Source of the DNA: Sarcophilus harrisii
Taxonomy: Eukaryota; Chordata; Mammalia; Dasyuromorphia; Dasyuridae
Length of the DNA: 64,000 bases
Direction of reading: 5' to 3'
Assembly (NCBI RefSeq): GCF_902635505.1
Contig: NC_045428.1
Span: forward strand, 431,931,106 to 431,995,105
The translations under genes and the position numbers were made by a program. Shown here piece after piece: positions 46,530 to 59,570 of this stretch (positions are counted from its first letter, which is position 1; every line of letters starts with the position of its first letter). The notes beneath the pieces were generated by a model. It was not told where the DNA came from, did no database searches, and worked only from the letters and a program-made list of their open reading frames with translations.

Positions 46530-46865
46530 AGTCTGACTGATGGCAACCCAAATTACTACTACTATGAGTCAGAGAGCAGTACCCACCCTGTGATCCTACT
46601 AGAAATGCCACTTTCCCAGTGGATGTGGATCTAGATACTTCTAAGATCTTGGCTCTAGGATAGCTATGGGTGCTCTGAAGCTCTAGTTTTCACCAGTGCC
46701 CTGCTACTATACCCTCAATACTATTAGGCCTTTCCATCCAACCTGTAACTTAAGTTTCCCATTATATGTTGTCTCCTTGAATTAGGATATCCTATGAGCT
46801 TTTTTTGAGAGCAGGGTCTACTGTGATTTTGTATTGTATTCCAGAGATTAGCACATTGTTTTCAG
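46530..46865 (+). mobile_element. L2 3' end in a PDS5B intron
   Basis: CCATCCAACCTGTAACTTAA, TTTTTGAGAGCAGGGTCTAC, CCAGAGATTAGCACATTG. Confidence 0.6.
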
Positions 46866-47399
46866 CACTGTTTTCCCAATATATTACATTCTTTAATTTA
46901 TTTTTATCCTATTTTTCCTCATTATCTTTACCATTTAAAGTTAAGCAACACACATTTTGGATTTTGAAAAACTGTATAGTTCCTTAACTCTACTACTTCC
47001 ACCAAAAGAGCCCTGGTAAAAATACAATTTTTCTGGAAACAAGAAATTTACATGTAGTTTGCTGAAATGACTAATGTCACAAAACTAAAAACTAACGTTT
47101 GCAACAAAGAACAATGAACAAATTCACTAATCAAAGATATAGTTATTGGTTTATACTTCCATTATAGATGATATAATAAGCCTCAGAGCTTGCCAAATAT
47201 GTATCATGTGAAAATAAACTCACTTTGGTTCCTTTGCATGAAATTCACGTGCAAAATCATTTTATTAACCAGTCTTGAAAGGCATAAAAAGCTCAATTCA
47301 AATCAACACATTCTGGTTTGGGGAGCCTTTTTTTTTTTTTTTTTTTTTTTTAAATTAGAAGCCTGTTGATGTAGAAGGATCTTCTGTTTTATCCTAAGG

Positions 47400-47670
47400 C
47401 AAAAGTTCATAACATGAGGCCCAAAGACCAGGGAAGGAGTGTATAGATAAATTTCCTGTGGGGGGTCAGGAATGGGAAAGAATATTGTGAATTTGGATGG
47501 GAAAAAACTACATATTTATTTTCATTACTCTTTAACTGAAATTAAGCATTCAATTATTAATTTAAAAAAAAAAATTAAAACTTATTCTGAGAACTGCAGA
47601 GGCTTAAACACCATAGTGCCAAAGAGGTCTGTAACAAACAAGATTAAAAAAAAAAATCCTGACCTAGAAG
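47400..47670 (+). mobile_element. Relict DNA-transposon-like repeat, copy B
   Basis: AAAAGTTCATAACATGAGGC, TTGTGAATTTGGATGGGAAA, CATATTTATTTTCATTACTC, TTATTCTGAGAACTGCAG, GTGCCAAAGAGGTCTGTAAC. Same family as copies A and C. Confidence 0.55.
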
Positions 47671-47689
47671 CAATAGGGAGTTTTTTAGT

Positions 47690-48120
47690 CTATTAGAGAA
47701 CTCTGTGGATGATAGACTGGAAGACTGGTGGGGAGAAAGGGTGATCAGGTGAGGGTGGGGAGATCAGAAGGAAGATTATTACAAGAATACAGGAGAAAAA
47801 TGATGAGGGACCTGAAAAACAGGAATGATTATGTGAGTGGAGAGAAGAAAGATATGAAAGATGTTATGAAATGAGGAACCACAAGATTTGGCAGCCTATA
47901 GGATGTGGGAAGAGGGACATTCAATGTTCATACCTAGATTATGGTGAGATACTGGAAAGGATGCTGATGTCTTAAACAGAAACAGGAAAATTTGGAGGAG
48001 GAATGGATTTGAGGACGACTTCTGTTTTGGACATGTTGAATTTAGGGTGACTATGTGACACCCAGGTGAAAACATCCAACTGGTAACTGGCAATATGGAA
48101 ACTGGAGTTTAGAGGAAAGA
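47690..48120 (-). mobile_element. L2 fragment
   Basis: ATGATGAGGGACCTGAAAAA, GTGAGTGGAGAGAAGAAAG, TTCTGTTTTGGACATGTTGA: antisense of the L2 reverse-transcriptase thumb region. Confidence 0.7.
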
Positions 48121-48489
48121 TTAGTTTTTTTAAATGAAAAATGACCACAGGAGTATAAACATGGTAGAATCCTAATTAGTTAATTGCCCATAAGTTCCTC
48201 ATTTTTGAGGATGATAATAACTGTTATGTCTCCAACTATAATAGATAGCAAAACAATTGTGTACATATGATTAACTGAATTAAATCCTCATTTCCACTAC
48301 TTACAACAAGGACTTTTGTATTCTCTATTGCAGTGGATAGAAGACAGGGCCAGGGACAAGCTTTTGGATAAAGATCAAAGGAAGAGGAAATATAAGCAAT
48401 AATGTCAATGTATATTACAGTTGCAATTACAATTGGATGGAAAAGGGAAAGAAAAAAAGTTCAAAGAACAGATTAAAAGCCTGCAATAA

Positions 48490-50435
48490 ATTCATGGCAT
48501 AATAGTGATAGAAGACTTCCAATTATCAAGTCACCTGCTAAAACCTAGTCTTTCTACTAAAAACAATTATTAATTTCTTGAACTGCCATAAAGGTATTTT
48601 CATATTTTAACAGGAGGAAGTTCTACTCTGGGTCTGATTCTTACAAAGTGGGAGGAACTAGCTGCTGGGATAGAAATAATAGGAATTCTATGCAGAAGTG
48701 ACTAATACATATTAAAATTTGTGACTAAGATAAAACTCAATAATCTTTTGGAATAGATTTCAAAAGGCTCAAAGGAATTAAAAACAGGCTTCTATGAACT
48801 AAATTTCTAAAGAAGTCAGACTGGGGGAATGAGAAAGTTTTCAAAAATGAAATTCTGAAGACACAGTGAAACAATGCTAATAAGGAAAACAAGCCTTGTC
48901 TGAAGAAACCGACAGAAAATTACAAAGGAGTACCTAAGTCAACTTAGATGGTTAAGATACATGTAGAGAGGATGGAAACAAAAGCGAGTAATGAGGATAA
49001 GTGTGTCATAACTCAAAAGGAGTTAGGGACAAAAAGATTGTTAAAAGCTCTGTAGGAGAAAAAAAAAATCAAAGTTGGGAAAGGAATGCTATTTGAATGG
49101 AGTGAATCCAATGATATCAAAGAGAAGACAGAGTTTTTCAACTTAAATTTTATTTGTATTTTTTCTGCTTACCAAGCACTCAAGACAAAAGTGAAAGCCT
49201 GCTGTAAAGTAGTTTATAGTCTAACATAAAAAACAACATAATCTTGTCACTAAAGACCTAATGTAGAAAGTGAAGTTTAATTGAGATCAGAACCAAATTG
49301 AGCATTCTAAAAGAAGATGAGGAGGCAACATGTTCCAGGCATGCCAGTCCAAAGGCATCAGAAATAGGAGCTGAAGAGGTCACTAAATTCAGATAAAAGA
49401 GAAAAGGGACCAGAAAGAGCTTTATAATACAACTACTGCTAGGGATGTGAAATAATGATCCGGCCAAGGAGACTGAAAAAGGTCAGACAATTATGGGAAC
49501 CAAGACAGAACAACAACACAAAAATATAGAGAACAGCATCCAGGAAGAAAGGATAGTCAGTGTCAAATAATCCAAGAGTTCAAGGATAAAGAAGAAATCA
49601 TTATAGTGGATAATTAAGGGATCATTGGTACCTTTAGAGATAGCAATTTCAGTTGAGTGATTAAATTGAAAGTCAAAGGCTTTGTAAAAAATGAAAGAAA
49701 ATAAAAGCAACCAAAAGTAGAAAGATTTTCTAGGATTTTGGCTGGGATAGGAAGAAGAGCTATGAGGGTAAAAGCTATAAGGATAGTTTAAAAAAAAAAT
49801 CAATGATACGTATGTAAGAATGAAGAAATTTGTTTATTGGCAGTACAAAGAGAAGAGGAGATAGGAAAATATTACAGAGCTGATAGAGGGGAAATCATCT
49901 GCTGAACATCTGAGGGGATTAAATTAAAGGTACATGTAGAGGACCTAGAATTAGGGAGGAGAGTCACTTGTTCACCAGAAACTGAAAGAAAAGATAACAA
50001 GGAATAATGTCAAGAAAATATGAAATGAGGAGAGACAACAATTTCAGTGAACAACACTGAAGATACCTATATATAGGGACAAATATAGATAACTTGTTAG
50101 AATGTCAATATAAAGACTGCATAATATATTTACTTGAATTTACTAAGTTTAGGTTATTTGACCCAGAAGAATTACATTGGATGATCTGACAAAATTTGCC
50201 AAGATATTATTATCAAGCTATTATGAATAATGAATGAAATATGGAAAACAAAAAACAAACTTCAGGACTTATTTGGTGTAAATAGCTTGCTTTTGGAAAA
50301 AAAAAAAGAGGGGGGGAGAAATGATGATAAAAATTGAATCTAATAATAAGTGTAAGCCAATAAACCTGAATTTATTTCTAGCAAAATTTCCGAACATGAT
50401 GCTTTTAAAAGCCAGTCTAAAATAACCAGACAAGA
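48490..50435 (+). mobile_element. CR1/L3 LINE pieces with L2-like sequence between
   Basis: 48490-49150 and 50150-50435 follow the CR1 sense order: GGGTCTGATTCTTACAAAGT, GGGAGGAACTAGCTGCTGGG, and later AAGCCAATAAACCTGAATTT and ATTTCCGAACATGATGC. The middle (49160-50000) is purine-rich and looks like antisense L2. Boundaries are soft. Confidence 0.5.
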
Positions 50436-50439
50436 AAGG

Positions 50440-51340
50440 AGAAAGTACTATGTGTCAAGCTCTATACTAAGTTCTGGAGAAAGAGAAAAAAGGCTAAATA
50501 TAGTCTCTGTGCTCAAGAGCATATATTATAATGGGAGAAAATGAGAAATAAATAAATACAAAAGATATAAAAAGTTAATAGAAGCTAAGTAATCTCAGAG
50601 GGGAAGTTATAATAGTTAGGAAGTTATAGCAGCAAGCAGGAAAGGCCTCTTGCAAAAGGTGGTACTTTAGCTAAGTCTTGATCGAAATTAGGGAAAAGTC
50701 AGTAGGCAGAAATGAGCTAAGAAATGATTGCATGCATGGGCAAAAGCCAGTACAAAGGCAGTTACAGGAGATCCGTGCTATATGGAAAGGACTGAAAGAA
50801 GGTCATTATAGCTAGATCATGAGAGTAGATGGATGGAAATTAAGGGCAAAGAACTAGAAACTTAGGAAGAAGACAAGTTATACATGGCAACAGAGGATTT
50901 CATATTTGATCCTATATAAGACAGGGAATTGTTTGAACTCACTAAGCAGGGGCATATTATGGTCAGATCTCCACAAATCATTTTTTGCAGCTGAGTGGAT
51001 AATGAACTGGTGTTAGGAAGGAATTGAGGTAGATACCAATTAGATGGTTGTCAAAATAATCTAGCTGAGAGGAGACAAGGCCTCAACTAAAATCATGACT
51101 ATTTAATATTTGTATGGGAAGAAAGGAATACACAAGAGAAACAGATTTGATAATGAACTGATTATTAGGTAGATTAAATCAAGGATGAGAATCTAGGTAA
51201 CTGGAAGGACGATGGTTTGAAGTAGAGGAAAATATAAAAGGAAAAGTTTTTTTGGCAAATATGATTGTTTTAGAAAAGTTGAGTTTAAGATGTCTATAAA
51301 ATATCCATTCAAGATGCATGATTATGTATGATTACATACT
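50440..51340 (-). mobile_element. L2 3' portion
   Basis: A nearly continuous antisense L2 3' part: CTATGTGTCAAGCTCTATAC, GGAAAGGCCTCTTGCAAAAG, AGCAGGGGCATATTATGGTC, GAGGAGACAAGGCCTCAACT, GTTGAGTTTAAGATGTCTAT. Confidence 0.7.
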
Positions 51341-51754
51341 GAGATATGAAAATCACTTCCACAGAAATAAGTAAACGCAGGGGAGCTGAAAAGCTCCCCA
51401 AATGAGAAAGAATAGAACAAATAAGAGAAGAAGGCATGGGGAAAATGGTTGCTAAAGTTATAAGTTACAACTGAAGACTATCTGAATTACTGTATAGTCT
51501 GAATTGGAAGAAGAAATTCTGACAACAGTAAACTCACAGACCCTTAAAAATATTTAAATAATCAAATCCAATGACAGATTAAAGTGCCAGCAATATTAGT
51601 TCACAAATCCAGTCTAGAAAGTAGAAAACAATATCCAAATGCTTGTTTGCACACAAAGGAAAGTTTTATATTGATTTGACTAGGCTCTCATTATTCTTAC
51701 TTCTTAATCCCTTTATCCCAATCTAGTTGAGGCAAGTAAAATTATAATACATAC

Positions 51755-51896
51755 AGTGATTGTAGAAACTTCCTCTTCCTCCATTATTTCTTCTTGTGGA
51801 ATGTCATCATTGACAGGAGAGCTACTCTGAAAAACATCCATCTCTTCACTTGATTCATTTTCTTTACTAGAAGCTTGTTTGGAGCGTCCAGTGCGG
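51755..51896 (-). CDS. PDS5B: PDS5B penultimate exon (acidic segment)
   Basis: The acceptor is TTTTGACTCTAG and the donor GTATGT. The first base completes valine, then 47 codons follow. It reads RTGRSKQASSKENESSEEMD, then VFQSSSPVNDDIPQEE and an acidic end EEEEVSTIT. It includes a KEN tripeptide, also present in recalled human sequence. The segment VNDDIPQEEIMEEEE is slightly longer than human as I recall it, so small indels are likely in this loosely constrained acidic part. Confidence 0.95.
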
Positions 51897-52249
51897 CTAG
51901 AGTCAAAATATAAGAAATTAAATTAACCCACTGAGCTATAATCATCAAACATCTTTAGAGAAAAAAACACCTTCAAATATCATGTAGCTTTCCATTGCTC
52001 ATTTTTATCAGTGATTCTTTAAATGGGACTGAATACATTTCTGAATCCAAAACTTTGTTATTTTTAATCCAGAATAAAGACTGATCCAGATACAAAAATG
52101 TGCCAAATAGTACTAAAGTTATGCTTTTTAACCACTGAAGTAATATTTGTTCTCTCACCTACTGGTGGTGACTTCATGTCACGCCTACATTTCAAGGAGC
52201 CAAGTCTAATATCGAACAAAACTTACGTGGGAACAACAATGATAAGTCA

Positions 52250-52470
52250 GATATAGCAGAGCAATTTGTAAGTCAAAAATTGGTTCAAGTACCACTGCTC
52301 TACTTTGTGGCTATTCAATCTCTTCAGCAGTCTGAGCTTCAGTATTCTCATGTATTAAACAGAAGTAGCTCTAAATCAGTTATGTTATAATCCTACAAAT
52401 ACATCTTACAGGAATGTTGTAAGAAATTATTGAAATAATTAAAAAGCTATAAATATGTAAATCTTAAGTT
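52250..52470 (+). repeat. MIR-type fragment (weak)
   Basis: GAGCTTCAGTATTCTCATGT and GGAATGTTGTAAGAAATTAT are MIR-like. Low confidence. Confidence 0.4.
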
Positions 52471-52689
52471 TAGTATGATCTGAGACAGTGTCTTAAGTTT
52501 AATAATTCTACTTATCAATTACTGACAAGGTCAACTAGACCCAGGTTTTTCTGATAAAATGTTCTTGGAAAACTGCATTTTAAGGAGAACATAGTAAAGA
52601 GAAGTGAATAAACATACAGAAGTTTGTGTTCATCTGTGTGAATACATGTGGTGTTACTAGCGGAAAACATCAAATAAGTAGAGTTGAAG

Positions 52690-52736
52690 AATGTGTGTGT
52701 GTGTGTGTATGAGAGAGAGCGAGAGAGAGAGAGAGC
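52690..52736 (+). repeat. (TG)n(AG)n microsatellite
   Basis: TG units followed by AG/CG units. Confidence 0.95.
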
Positions 52737-53070
52737 GTTAGCATTACTTTGATAGCACATTGAAAAGGGGGAATTATCTATTTTTTCATAGTTTCAGATG
52801 CTGTTAACTCAAGAACAAGCATTCAAATTCTCAAAAGAACATAGGGTATTCCCATAATACATGGAATCAAATTCTCTTGATATTTTGTGTCCTAAGTAAA
52901 CTACTCCAAAAGCTTCAAAATATATACTGCTTAATTAACAGTGAAATAAAAACAATTTAAAATCAAATGCTTTTTTCAAATATAGGTAGGTTAATAAAGA
53001 TGAACAACACTGCCAAATATAATTTACATTTAAGTTAGAACTCAGCACTGAAGATTCAAAATAAAGTCTA

Positions 53071-53475
53071 GTGGTTCTTTTCAACAATGAAGTGCTTCAG
53101 GTCAATTCCAAAATGTGTGATGTGAATTCCAGACTTGTGATGGAGAGACCCATCTGCATCCAGAAAGAGGCCTGCCTGTGGGGACTGAATGCGAATCACA
53201 ACACAGTATTTTATTTTTTTTGTTGTTTGCTCTTTTTTTTTCTTCTCATTTTTTTCCCTTTTTGATCTAATTTTTCTTGTGTACATAATAAATGTGGAAA
53301 TATATATAGAAGAATTGCACATATTTAACATATAGTGGATTGTTTTATTGTCTAGGGGAGGAGTGGAAGAATGGGGGAAAGAATTTGAAAGACAAGGTTT
53401 TGCAAGAGTGAATGCTGAAACCTATCTTTGCATATCTTGAAAATAAAAAGCTATTATTTAAAAAAAAAAAAAAAA
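53071..53475 (+). mobile_element. Young 5'-truncated L1 3' end in a PDS5B intron
   Basis: GGTTCTTTTCAACAATGAAG to GAAAATAAAAAGCTATTATT and an A tail. Short flanking repeats AAAGTCTA on both sides. Opposite in orientation to PDS5B. Confidence 0.85.
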
Positions 53476-54181
53476 GTCTATCAGAGCTGGTTGCAGGATC
53501 ACCTCCTGTGAATGTTTCTTAACTAAGTAAAGATATTTCCTTAGTTTGAAATGTGTAATCAATCCTATTCAATAACAGAAAAGAAATGACTCTATGACCT
53601 CTAAAAATTTATAATTTTCTGATTCTCAAAAAATTAATCCTTATCTTAATATGTAAGAGAATTAACCTACAAAATTTTAACATTAAGGATTTTTTATTTA
53701 GAAATTATTGGTTTTTCATTCTTTAAGCTTCCACATAAAATCACTAAAAAGAATACCCACCTGTATGGCTTTCTTTCCCCCCCACTGGAAAGAGGGGCAG
53801 GCTGGCAAAAAGGAGAATGAGGGAAGCATGCAAATCTGAGTAAGACTGCTTGTGGTTTTTGTTCCTCCCTGGTATTTAGCAGAAATAGGTATCTGATCCA
53901 ACCATGAATACAACAGCATGTCTGCAAAGATTCTTTAAATTGAGGAGTTATATAACTATCTAAAATATCATTTATGCTACATACACATAAAAGTATTAAT
54001 GAATTTCACTAAGTAATATGCTTAAATCATTTTATCCTGAATCTTTCTCATTTACATTTTTCAGGAAAAAAAAATGTGAAGTAAAGTAAAATTTTTAGCA
54101 AAAATGATACTGAAAACTAAAACTTATTTCTGAAAGTTGATCCAGCAGTACTATTATGTAAAACTTTTTACATAAAATATG

Positions 54182-54242
54182 TACCTGTAGGTATGTATGT
54201 ATATATGTGTGTGTTTGTGTGTGTGTGTGTGTGTGTGTATAC

Positions 54243-54278
<36 letters not shown>

Positions 54279-54280
54279 GC
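54182..54280 (+). repeat. Compound GT/AC/AT microsatellite
   Basis: (GT)n, then (AC)n, then (AT)n; the GT and AC halves are complementary and could fold. Confidence 0.95.
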
Positions 54281-54837
54281 ATTTGTGATTTGAAAACAAA
54301 TATAATCCAGATAATCATTAAGAAAATATTCATGGGAAAATGAATATTTTTTATAATAATCTAAAAAAGAGCAATGCTATTTTCCAACAATCCTATTTCC
54401 TCTCTAGTATGTTCCCAAAGATGAATCTCAGAATGGGTAGGAGATTTTTTTTTTTTAAAAGAGGAAGGGGGAAACAGGAGTTCAAAGAATAGCAAGAAAA
54501 GAGAAAAGGACTTAAATCCAAAGTGCTGTGATACATTTCCGTCACAAAGAGCTTTCTTACATAATTACCACAGTGTCTCCATGTGTAGTGTAAATGAAGC
54601 ATTTGGCATGCATTTATAAAGATTTGTTTTCAAGTTCAATAAATGTTAAAGTCGTGCTAGTGAGCTAAAATGGGCTCTTGATGGCCCAGTTAAAGATTGA
54701 CAAAATTCTATTTTGCCAAGGATAATAGGGCTGATTAATATGTGTGGACTTAAATAGAGCACTGGATATACTATCATGAAATTTTATAATTATTTTAAAT
54801 TTGTTTGCAATTTAATATTATTGCATTTACAACTTAC

Positions 54838-54945
54838 ACATTTTTTTTTGGTTGTGATGGTGATGGCGTTTTTGGTGGTCTTCCTCGTCTTTTCTGTGGT
54901 GTGGACTGTGTGGATTCAACTGCACTACTTTCAGAAGATTCTGCT
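54838..54945 (-). CDS. PDS5B: PDS5B exon with second AT-hook
   Basis: The acceptor is CAAAGCAG and the donor GTAAGT. The first base closes the split arginine codon, then 35 codons follow and the exon ends on GT of a split valine codon. The sequence runs AESSESSAVESTQSTPQ, then KRRGRPPKTPSPSQPKKN. RRGRPPK is a second AT-hook. Acceptor CAG and another AG lie within a few bases; phase and the residues RAES fix the start used here. Confidence 0.95.
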
Positions 54946-55039
54946 CTGCTTTGGGGAAGACCCAAATTTTGATAACATCAAATTATGATTTATGATATCA
55001 TAACTAAAACACAAGCAGTCAACAGTTACAGATACCCAC

Positions 55040-55479
55040 CTCTGTTGTGCTCTCCTAGATGTTCTATGTTGTCTGCCCTTTTGTTTCTGTTCCATGTTTT
55101 CACTCTGTCTCTCTTCTTCTTCTTCCTCCTCTGCTGCTGGGGGTCCAGGTTTTTTCCTGCCTCCTCTCTTAGATGTTTTAATTGCTGGCTCTTCTTTTGG
55201 AGTGCCACTACCAACTGCTTTAGGGGGTCGCCCTCTTCTGCCCTTTTTAGGAGGACTATTCTGTTCATCCTCATTTTCTAAGGGATCTTCTTTGAGCCTC
55301 TTCTCTTCTGGCCACTGCTGTTCATCAGAATCAGACATAGCTGTGCCTCTTTTCCTCCCTCGCTGACTCCCCTTTGGTTTCTGTTCCTGAACCAATTTGG
55401 TTAAGTCATCCATACCTAATTTCTCTTCTGCATCTGTAACAGGTGTCTTCTTTCGACTCCTGGGCTTCTCAAGTTCAGA
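55040..55479 (-). CDS. PDS5B: PDS5B large tail exon with first AT-hook
   Basis: At 440 nt this is the largest exon seen. The acceptor is GATTTTCAG and the donor GTGGGT. It has 146 codons plus AG of a split arginine codon. It begins SELEKPRSRKKTPVTDAEEK and contains LTKLVQEQKPKGSQRGRKRG, DEQQWPEEKRLKED and an AT-hook core GRRGRPPK (about codons 83-90). A glutamate run (AAEEEEEEERQ) and the basic end TSRRAQQR follow. AT-hooks bind the minor groove of AT-rich DNA, consistent with a role in chromatin association. The exon is strongly conserved with human as recalled, and no stop or frameshift is present. Confidence 0.97.
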
Positions 55480-55849
55480 CTGAAAATCACAATCAGATTA
55501 TTGCTTTAATTAAAAGAATTATAACTACAGTGAAAAACATAGCAGGTAAAAATTATAGTTACCAATATTTGGTACACCTAAATAAATATACCTCAGAACA
55601 ACAGTAATTAATTATCATGATATAAAAGCAGAGGGGGTGAAATTTTACAAAAAAAAAGGAATTTCTGAATTAAATAACTCAACCATTCTTATATGCAAAT
55701 TGGTTCTTTTGGGAGAGGACAGAGAATAGAATGAGAGAACAGGAACATGACCAGTGATTATATCACTACAGAGAATTCTGGTTACTAATAACCTTCCATT
55801 CGTGCAAATGAGCAGGAACTATATAGTTATAGTTGTCAACTATATAGTT

Positions 55850-55972
55850 GTCAGAGGCACTAAGTGTGTTAAGTCACTTGCCCACAGTGATATAGCTAGA
55901 CACAAGATTTGAAATTGGGTCTTTTGGATTTTTAAAACCAACCCATTAGCCACTGCATCAGAGAGCCTCTAT
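55850..55972 (-). repeat. MIR/tRNA-SINE fragment
   Basis: GTTAAGTCACTTGCCCACAG, ATATAGCTAGACACAAG, CCATTAGCCACTGCATC. Confidence 0.65.
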
Positions 55973-58904
55973 TTAATTAGTTCTAATGAATTATTCTAGC
56001 AATCTGCAATGAACCTGTTCTTCTAGACAAGAAAGTAACTTTACAAATATATCAAGACAAAAGTAAATTCTACATAAGCATTATTAATCTGTAACTATTT
56101 CAAAGGATTCCTTTCATTTTGTAAATGAAAAATTCAAAGGTATAGAAGTACTAGTAAATGAATTTAAAGCTGATCGAAATATTTTTGGATGAAAAAAGTA
56201 CTTTCCTTTCACCCAAATAATATTCCTTTCAACTACAAGTAATGAAAATTAATAGAATTTCACAGTAAATTACAATGCTGTTTATTTGGAATTTATAGCA
56301 CTGGCTATAGATGGAGACTAAAAAGACTTTCTTAAGATGTTAAGTCACTAAACAATTTAATGTTTTAAGAAGTCTTTTCTCAATTACAGATTGACAATAA
56401 CACTTAAGATCCACCAAGAAAGCATATAAAAAAATTAATAACCGCTCTACAGTCACATTACCTCCACGATTACTATCAGCATAGCATAAGAGAATGGAAG
56501 ACTAGATGGCATCACATATACCATAGAAGATATTGGAAAATGAAGAGAGCACATAAAACCATCAAAGCTCACCATTTCTTAGGAGTCCATGTTTGACCAA
56601 ATATTCTTTTTATACTCTTTGCAATGATAAAAGAAAATATGGTGTAAATCTGAGGCAGAAAAAACACACAGATAAACTGCCCTCCTAAGACTTTGGGTTA
56701 GTATGAATTACAAATACTTCTTAAATCAAGTTAAAAATTAATTCAATGTGCCTGGTTTGCAAACAAAAGTCAACTTTTCTTAGTGCTCCTAGCTTCCTTA
56801 AAATAACACAACTTAACTATTAAGCTCTTTTTTGGGGTTTATGTTAAAAAGAGACTGAAAAAGGTCCTGTGGTTATGTACCTACATTACAGTAAATTCAT
56901 TATTCAAGGGCTCGTGTCATAAGAGTGGCTCCAATGACTTGTATTAGAAATATGCAAAGAGTTGAAAAGTTTTCATTAAAGAATTGTTCTCAGTTGCTCC
57001 AAAAGAGAAAATTACAAAAAGTAAAAGCAAAAGAAAGCAACTTCTCTCTCCCTATGAAGAAGAAAAATGCCTTCATAATTAAGCAATCAAGCAATGGGAT
57101 GATTTGACTGCATCATGAAGCAGGGAGCTCACTCATCACATCAGATCATTTAAGCAGAGATTAGACAATGATCATCCATAGATATTGTAGACGGGATTTC
57201 TGTTAGGTGGAAGTTATGAATAGATAACTTCTTAAAATGTCCACCAACTCAAAGATTTTATGATTTTTATGGGCTGGGATTATAGGATCACTTTCTTATT
57301 CCAATTTATCATCTGGAAATAAAATTTCTTTTAAGTAAATAAAAAAGTACAAGTAAAGTTTAAATAGAAAAGGGGGGAAGTAAACCAGTAATAGGATACT
57401 ACAGAAATACAATAAAAATTTTAAAAGAGGAATAATAGGACAAAGACAATATGGGCAAAATAGTTAACTAGAAAACCAATTTCAATTTTGTGTAAATTGG
57501 AATTAAGTAAAATATTTAGGAAAAAAATTACACAAAAACAATTATTTTAATATGGAACTTGGGTGACATCAGACAGGGCCAATAATAATTTATTTTGTGC
57601 CCTGAAGCACTATTATTCACATTACTTAAAGTAGCTTAAAAAAAAATCTCATCCTAATGGGCAAGTAAAAAGCTCAAAATCATTCTCAAAGTCTCTAATA
57701 TTTTTATTATATTATACATTTATATTTTTATAGCACTACATAGGATTTGCATAAAGTTTTTATTCAATTAAATAAGTCAGATTATAGATGATGGAAATAA
57801 CTTTATAAACAATATTGTAAAATATGTTTTCAGAAGTTTAGAACAACTTCAAAAACTGTAAATAATCTCAGCTTGGATCCTTGTGAGGATGAAAAATTTA
57901 TGATTATAAAGTATATCTTATTAATAAAGTTAATAAATAATAATTAATAATTAAGTGAGAAGTATATCTTAAGGCTATGATTAGAAAATTCCCCATCAGG
58001 ATATAATGAATAAAAATATAATTACTAATTGAATGGAGATTTTTTTTAAAAAATTGATTTCCTCACTGAAGACTATGATCTGGGAGACCCAGAAGCAGCA
58101 GATAAAATGGTAATTATATAAAAATCACTTCAACAAAGTTCACAAAAATAACAATTAAACCCATTATATCATCTTTTTATTTGGAGAGGTGTTCCATGCC
58201 ACTATACTATAACTGCACAAGTTTCTTTTTTCTTTCTTTAAAAAAAAGTAAATGGCAAGTATAGATATCTTTTGCTCACCTAACAGCTGCTATTGGAATT
58301 CCTGTTTTGTAGTCATGGTAATTGATTCACAAAACAAGCCATTTGCTTTGGGGGAACAAAGAAGCTAGTAATGTCAATTAGTTTTTCATGGGTTTGAAAG
58401 ATCAAATTGAGTATTGTTATTATGATATATGCATGATTATGCTAAGGTCATATTAAAGTGTATAGCTAGGTACTACTTCAAGTGTTCTAAAATATTTAAC
58501 AGATTTACTTTTAAATGCTATTTTCAAATTGTTTCTATCACACACAAAAACTAAAACTACTGAAATTTAAAAGTTTAAGACTTATGATTTTCTAAGAAAT
58601 CTGTATAATTTGTCTACTATCTAGGAAAACATGTCATGTTTGTGAAATTTCTAATTAAAATTATCAAGGTCCCTATCTTAACCTTTTGACATCAGATTAC
58701 TTTTTGGATCAAACTATCCAAGAATATATTACTTGGACAACTTTTTAAATGCAAAGTACTATTGCTAATGTTATAAAGTAATATGTTACTAAATGGAATA
58801 AAATTTATTCATTGGAATGACAAATAAAAGGTAAATACTTTAATGTTATTGTAGGATTTCTTTATGTCATTATCTTAAAAACAAAACTTAAAAATTAAAA
58901 TTTA

Positions 58905-59420
58905 TAAAAGCCAAGAAATTCATAGAAACTTTTTTTGTGATAGCCCCAAACTGGGAACTGGGGGTGGGGGTGGGGGAGAATGTAAAGGGATATCCTATTT
59001 AGGAAATGGGTAAACAAAATTGTAGTATATGTATATAATGGAACGATAATTTCAGAAGAAACTAAAAATGTTTATGAAATAATGAAGATTATAGTAAACA
59101 AAACTAGGATAAAAACGTGACAACAAAAAAATGACAACACTGTAGAGAAAAATAACTTCGAAAGACTTTCCAACTGATTCATAGAATTCTGCAATGACAA
59201 AATATGAGCCCAAAAGAATGAAGATGCAATATGCTACTCATCACATGACTGTGAGGCAATAAATTCAAAAACCAGAAAGATAAAAGTTGGAAATTTGTTT
59301 TGCTGAATGACACATATTGAGGTATTTCCTTTGGGTTTGTTTTATTAATATTTGCTCAGCCGAAGAAAGGAGGGTGGTGGGAGGGATTAATTTAAAAAAT
59401 TTTTTACTTGAAATATGAAA
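58905..59420 (+). mobile_element. Old L1 3' end
   Basis: GATAGCCCCAAACTGGGAAC, GTAGTATATGTATATAATGG, TTGGAAATTTGTTTTGCTGA, then a GGAGGGTGGTGGGAGGG stretch. Diverged. Confidence 0.65.
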
Positions 59421-59570
59421 ACGAAAAAAAAAATCTTCAAAGAGTGGAGCAAAAGAAAGAAAAAAATTAACTGATTTATTCTAGATTTATGAAGTTGAAA
59501 ATTTCTACTACAGCATCAGTTTCACAATATAATTATTATCAGGCAAACCCAAGATCTCACTCTTACAAGA

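Larger units (their letters stand above)
46412..51754 (-). other. PDS5B: PDS5B last intron, repeat-filled
   Basis: GT (51754) to AG (46412) intron of 5.3 kb. It holds L2, CR1/L3 and a relict DNA transposon, listed separately. Between those, 46866-47390 (including a poly-T run at 47330-47351), 48121-48489 and 51341-51754 show nothing I recognise. Confidence 0.85.
51897..54837 (-). other. PDS5B: PDS5B intron with young L1 3' end
   Basis: GT-AG intron of 2.9 kb. It contains a weak MIR (52250-52470), a TG/AG microsatellite (52690-52736), a sense-to-plus L1 3' end (53071-53475) and a GT/AC/AT microsatellite (54182-54280). The rest is AT-rich with no recognisable element. Confidence 0.85.
55480..59570 (-). 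other. PDS5B: PDS5B intron, mostly unassigned
   Basis: GT-AG intron of 4.1 kb. It contains a MIR-type fragment at 55850-55972 and an old L1 3' end at 58905-59420. The stretch 55973-58900 is AT-rich and carries nothing I recognise, apart from short homopolymer runs. Confidence 0.8.

Noticed and set aside
53694-53927. Minus frames of 67-77 codons as a possible extra PDS5B exon
   Set aside because: No match to the PDS5B tail, and the flanking exons already join in phase with conserved sequence.
54985-55366. Plus-strand frames opposite the large PDS5B exon
   Set aside because: Shadows of the minus-strand exon, whose protein is clearly recognisable.
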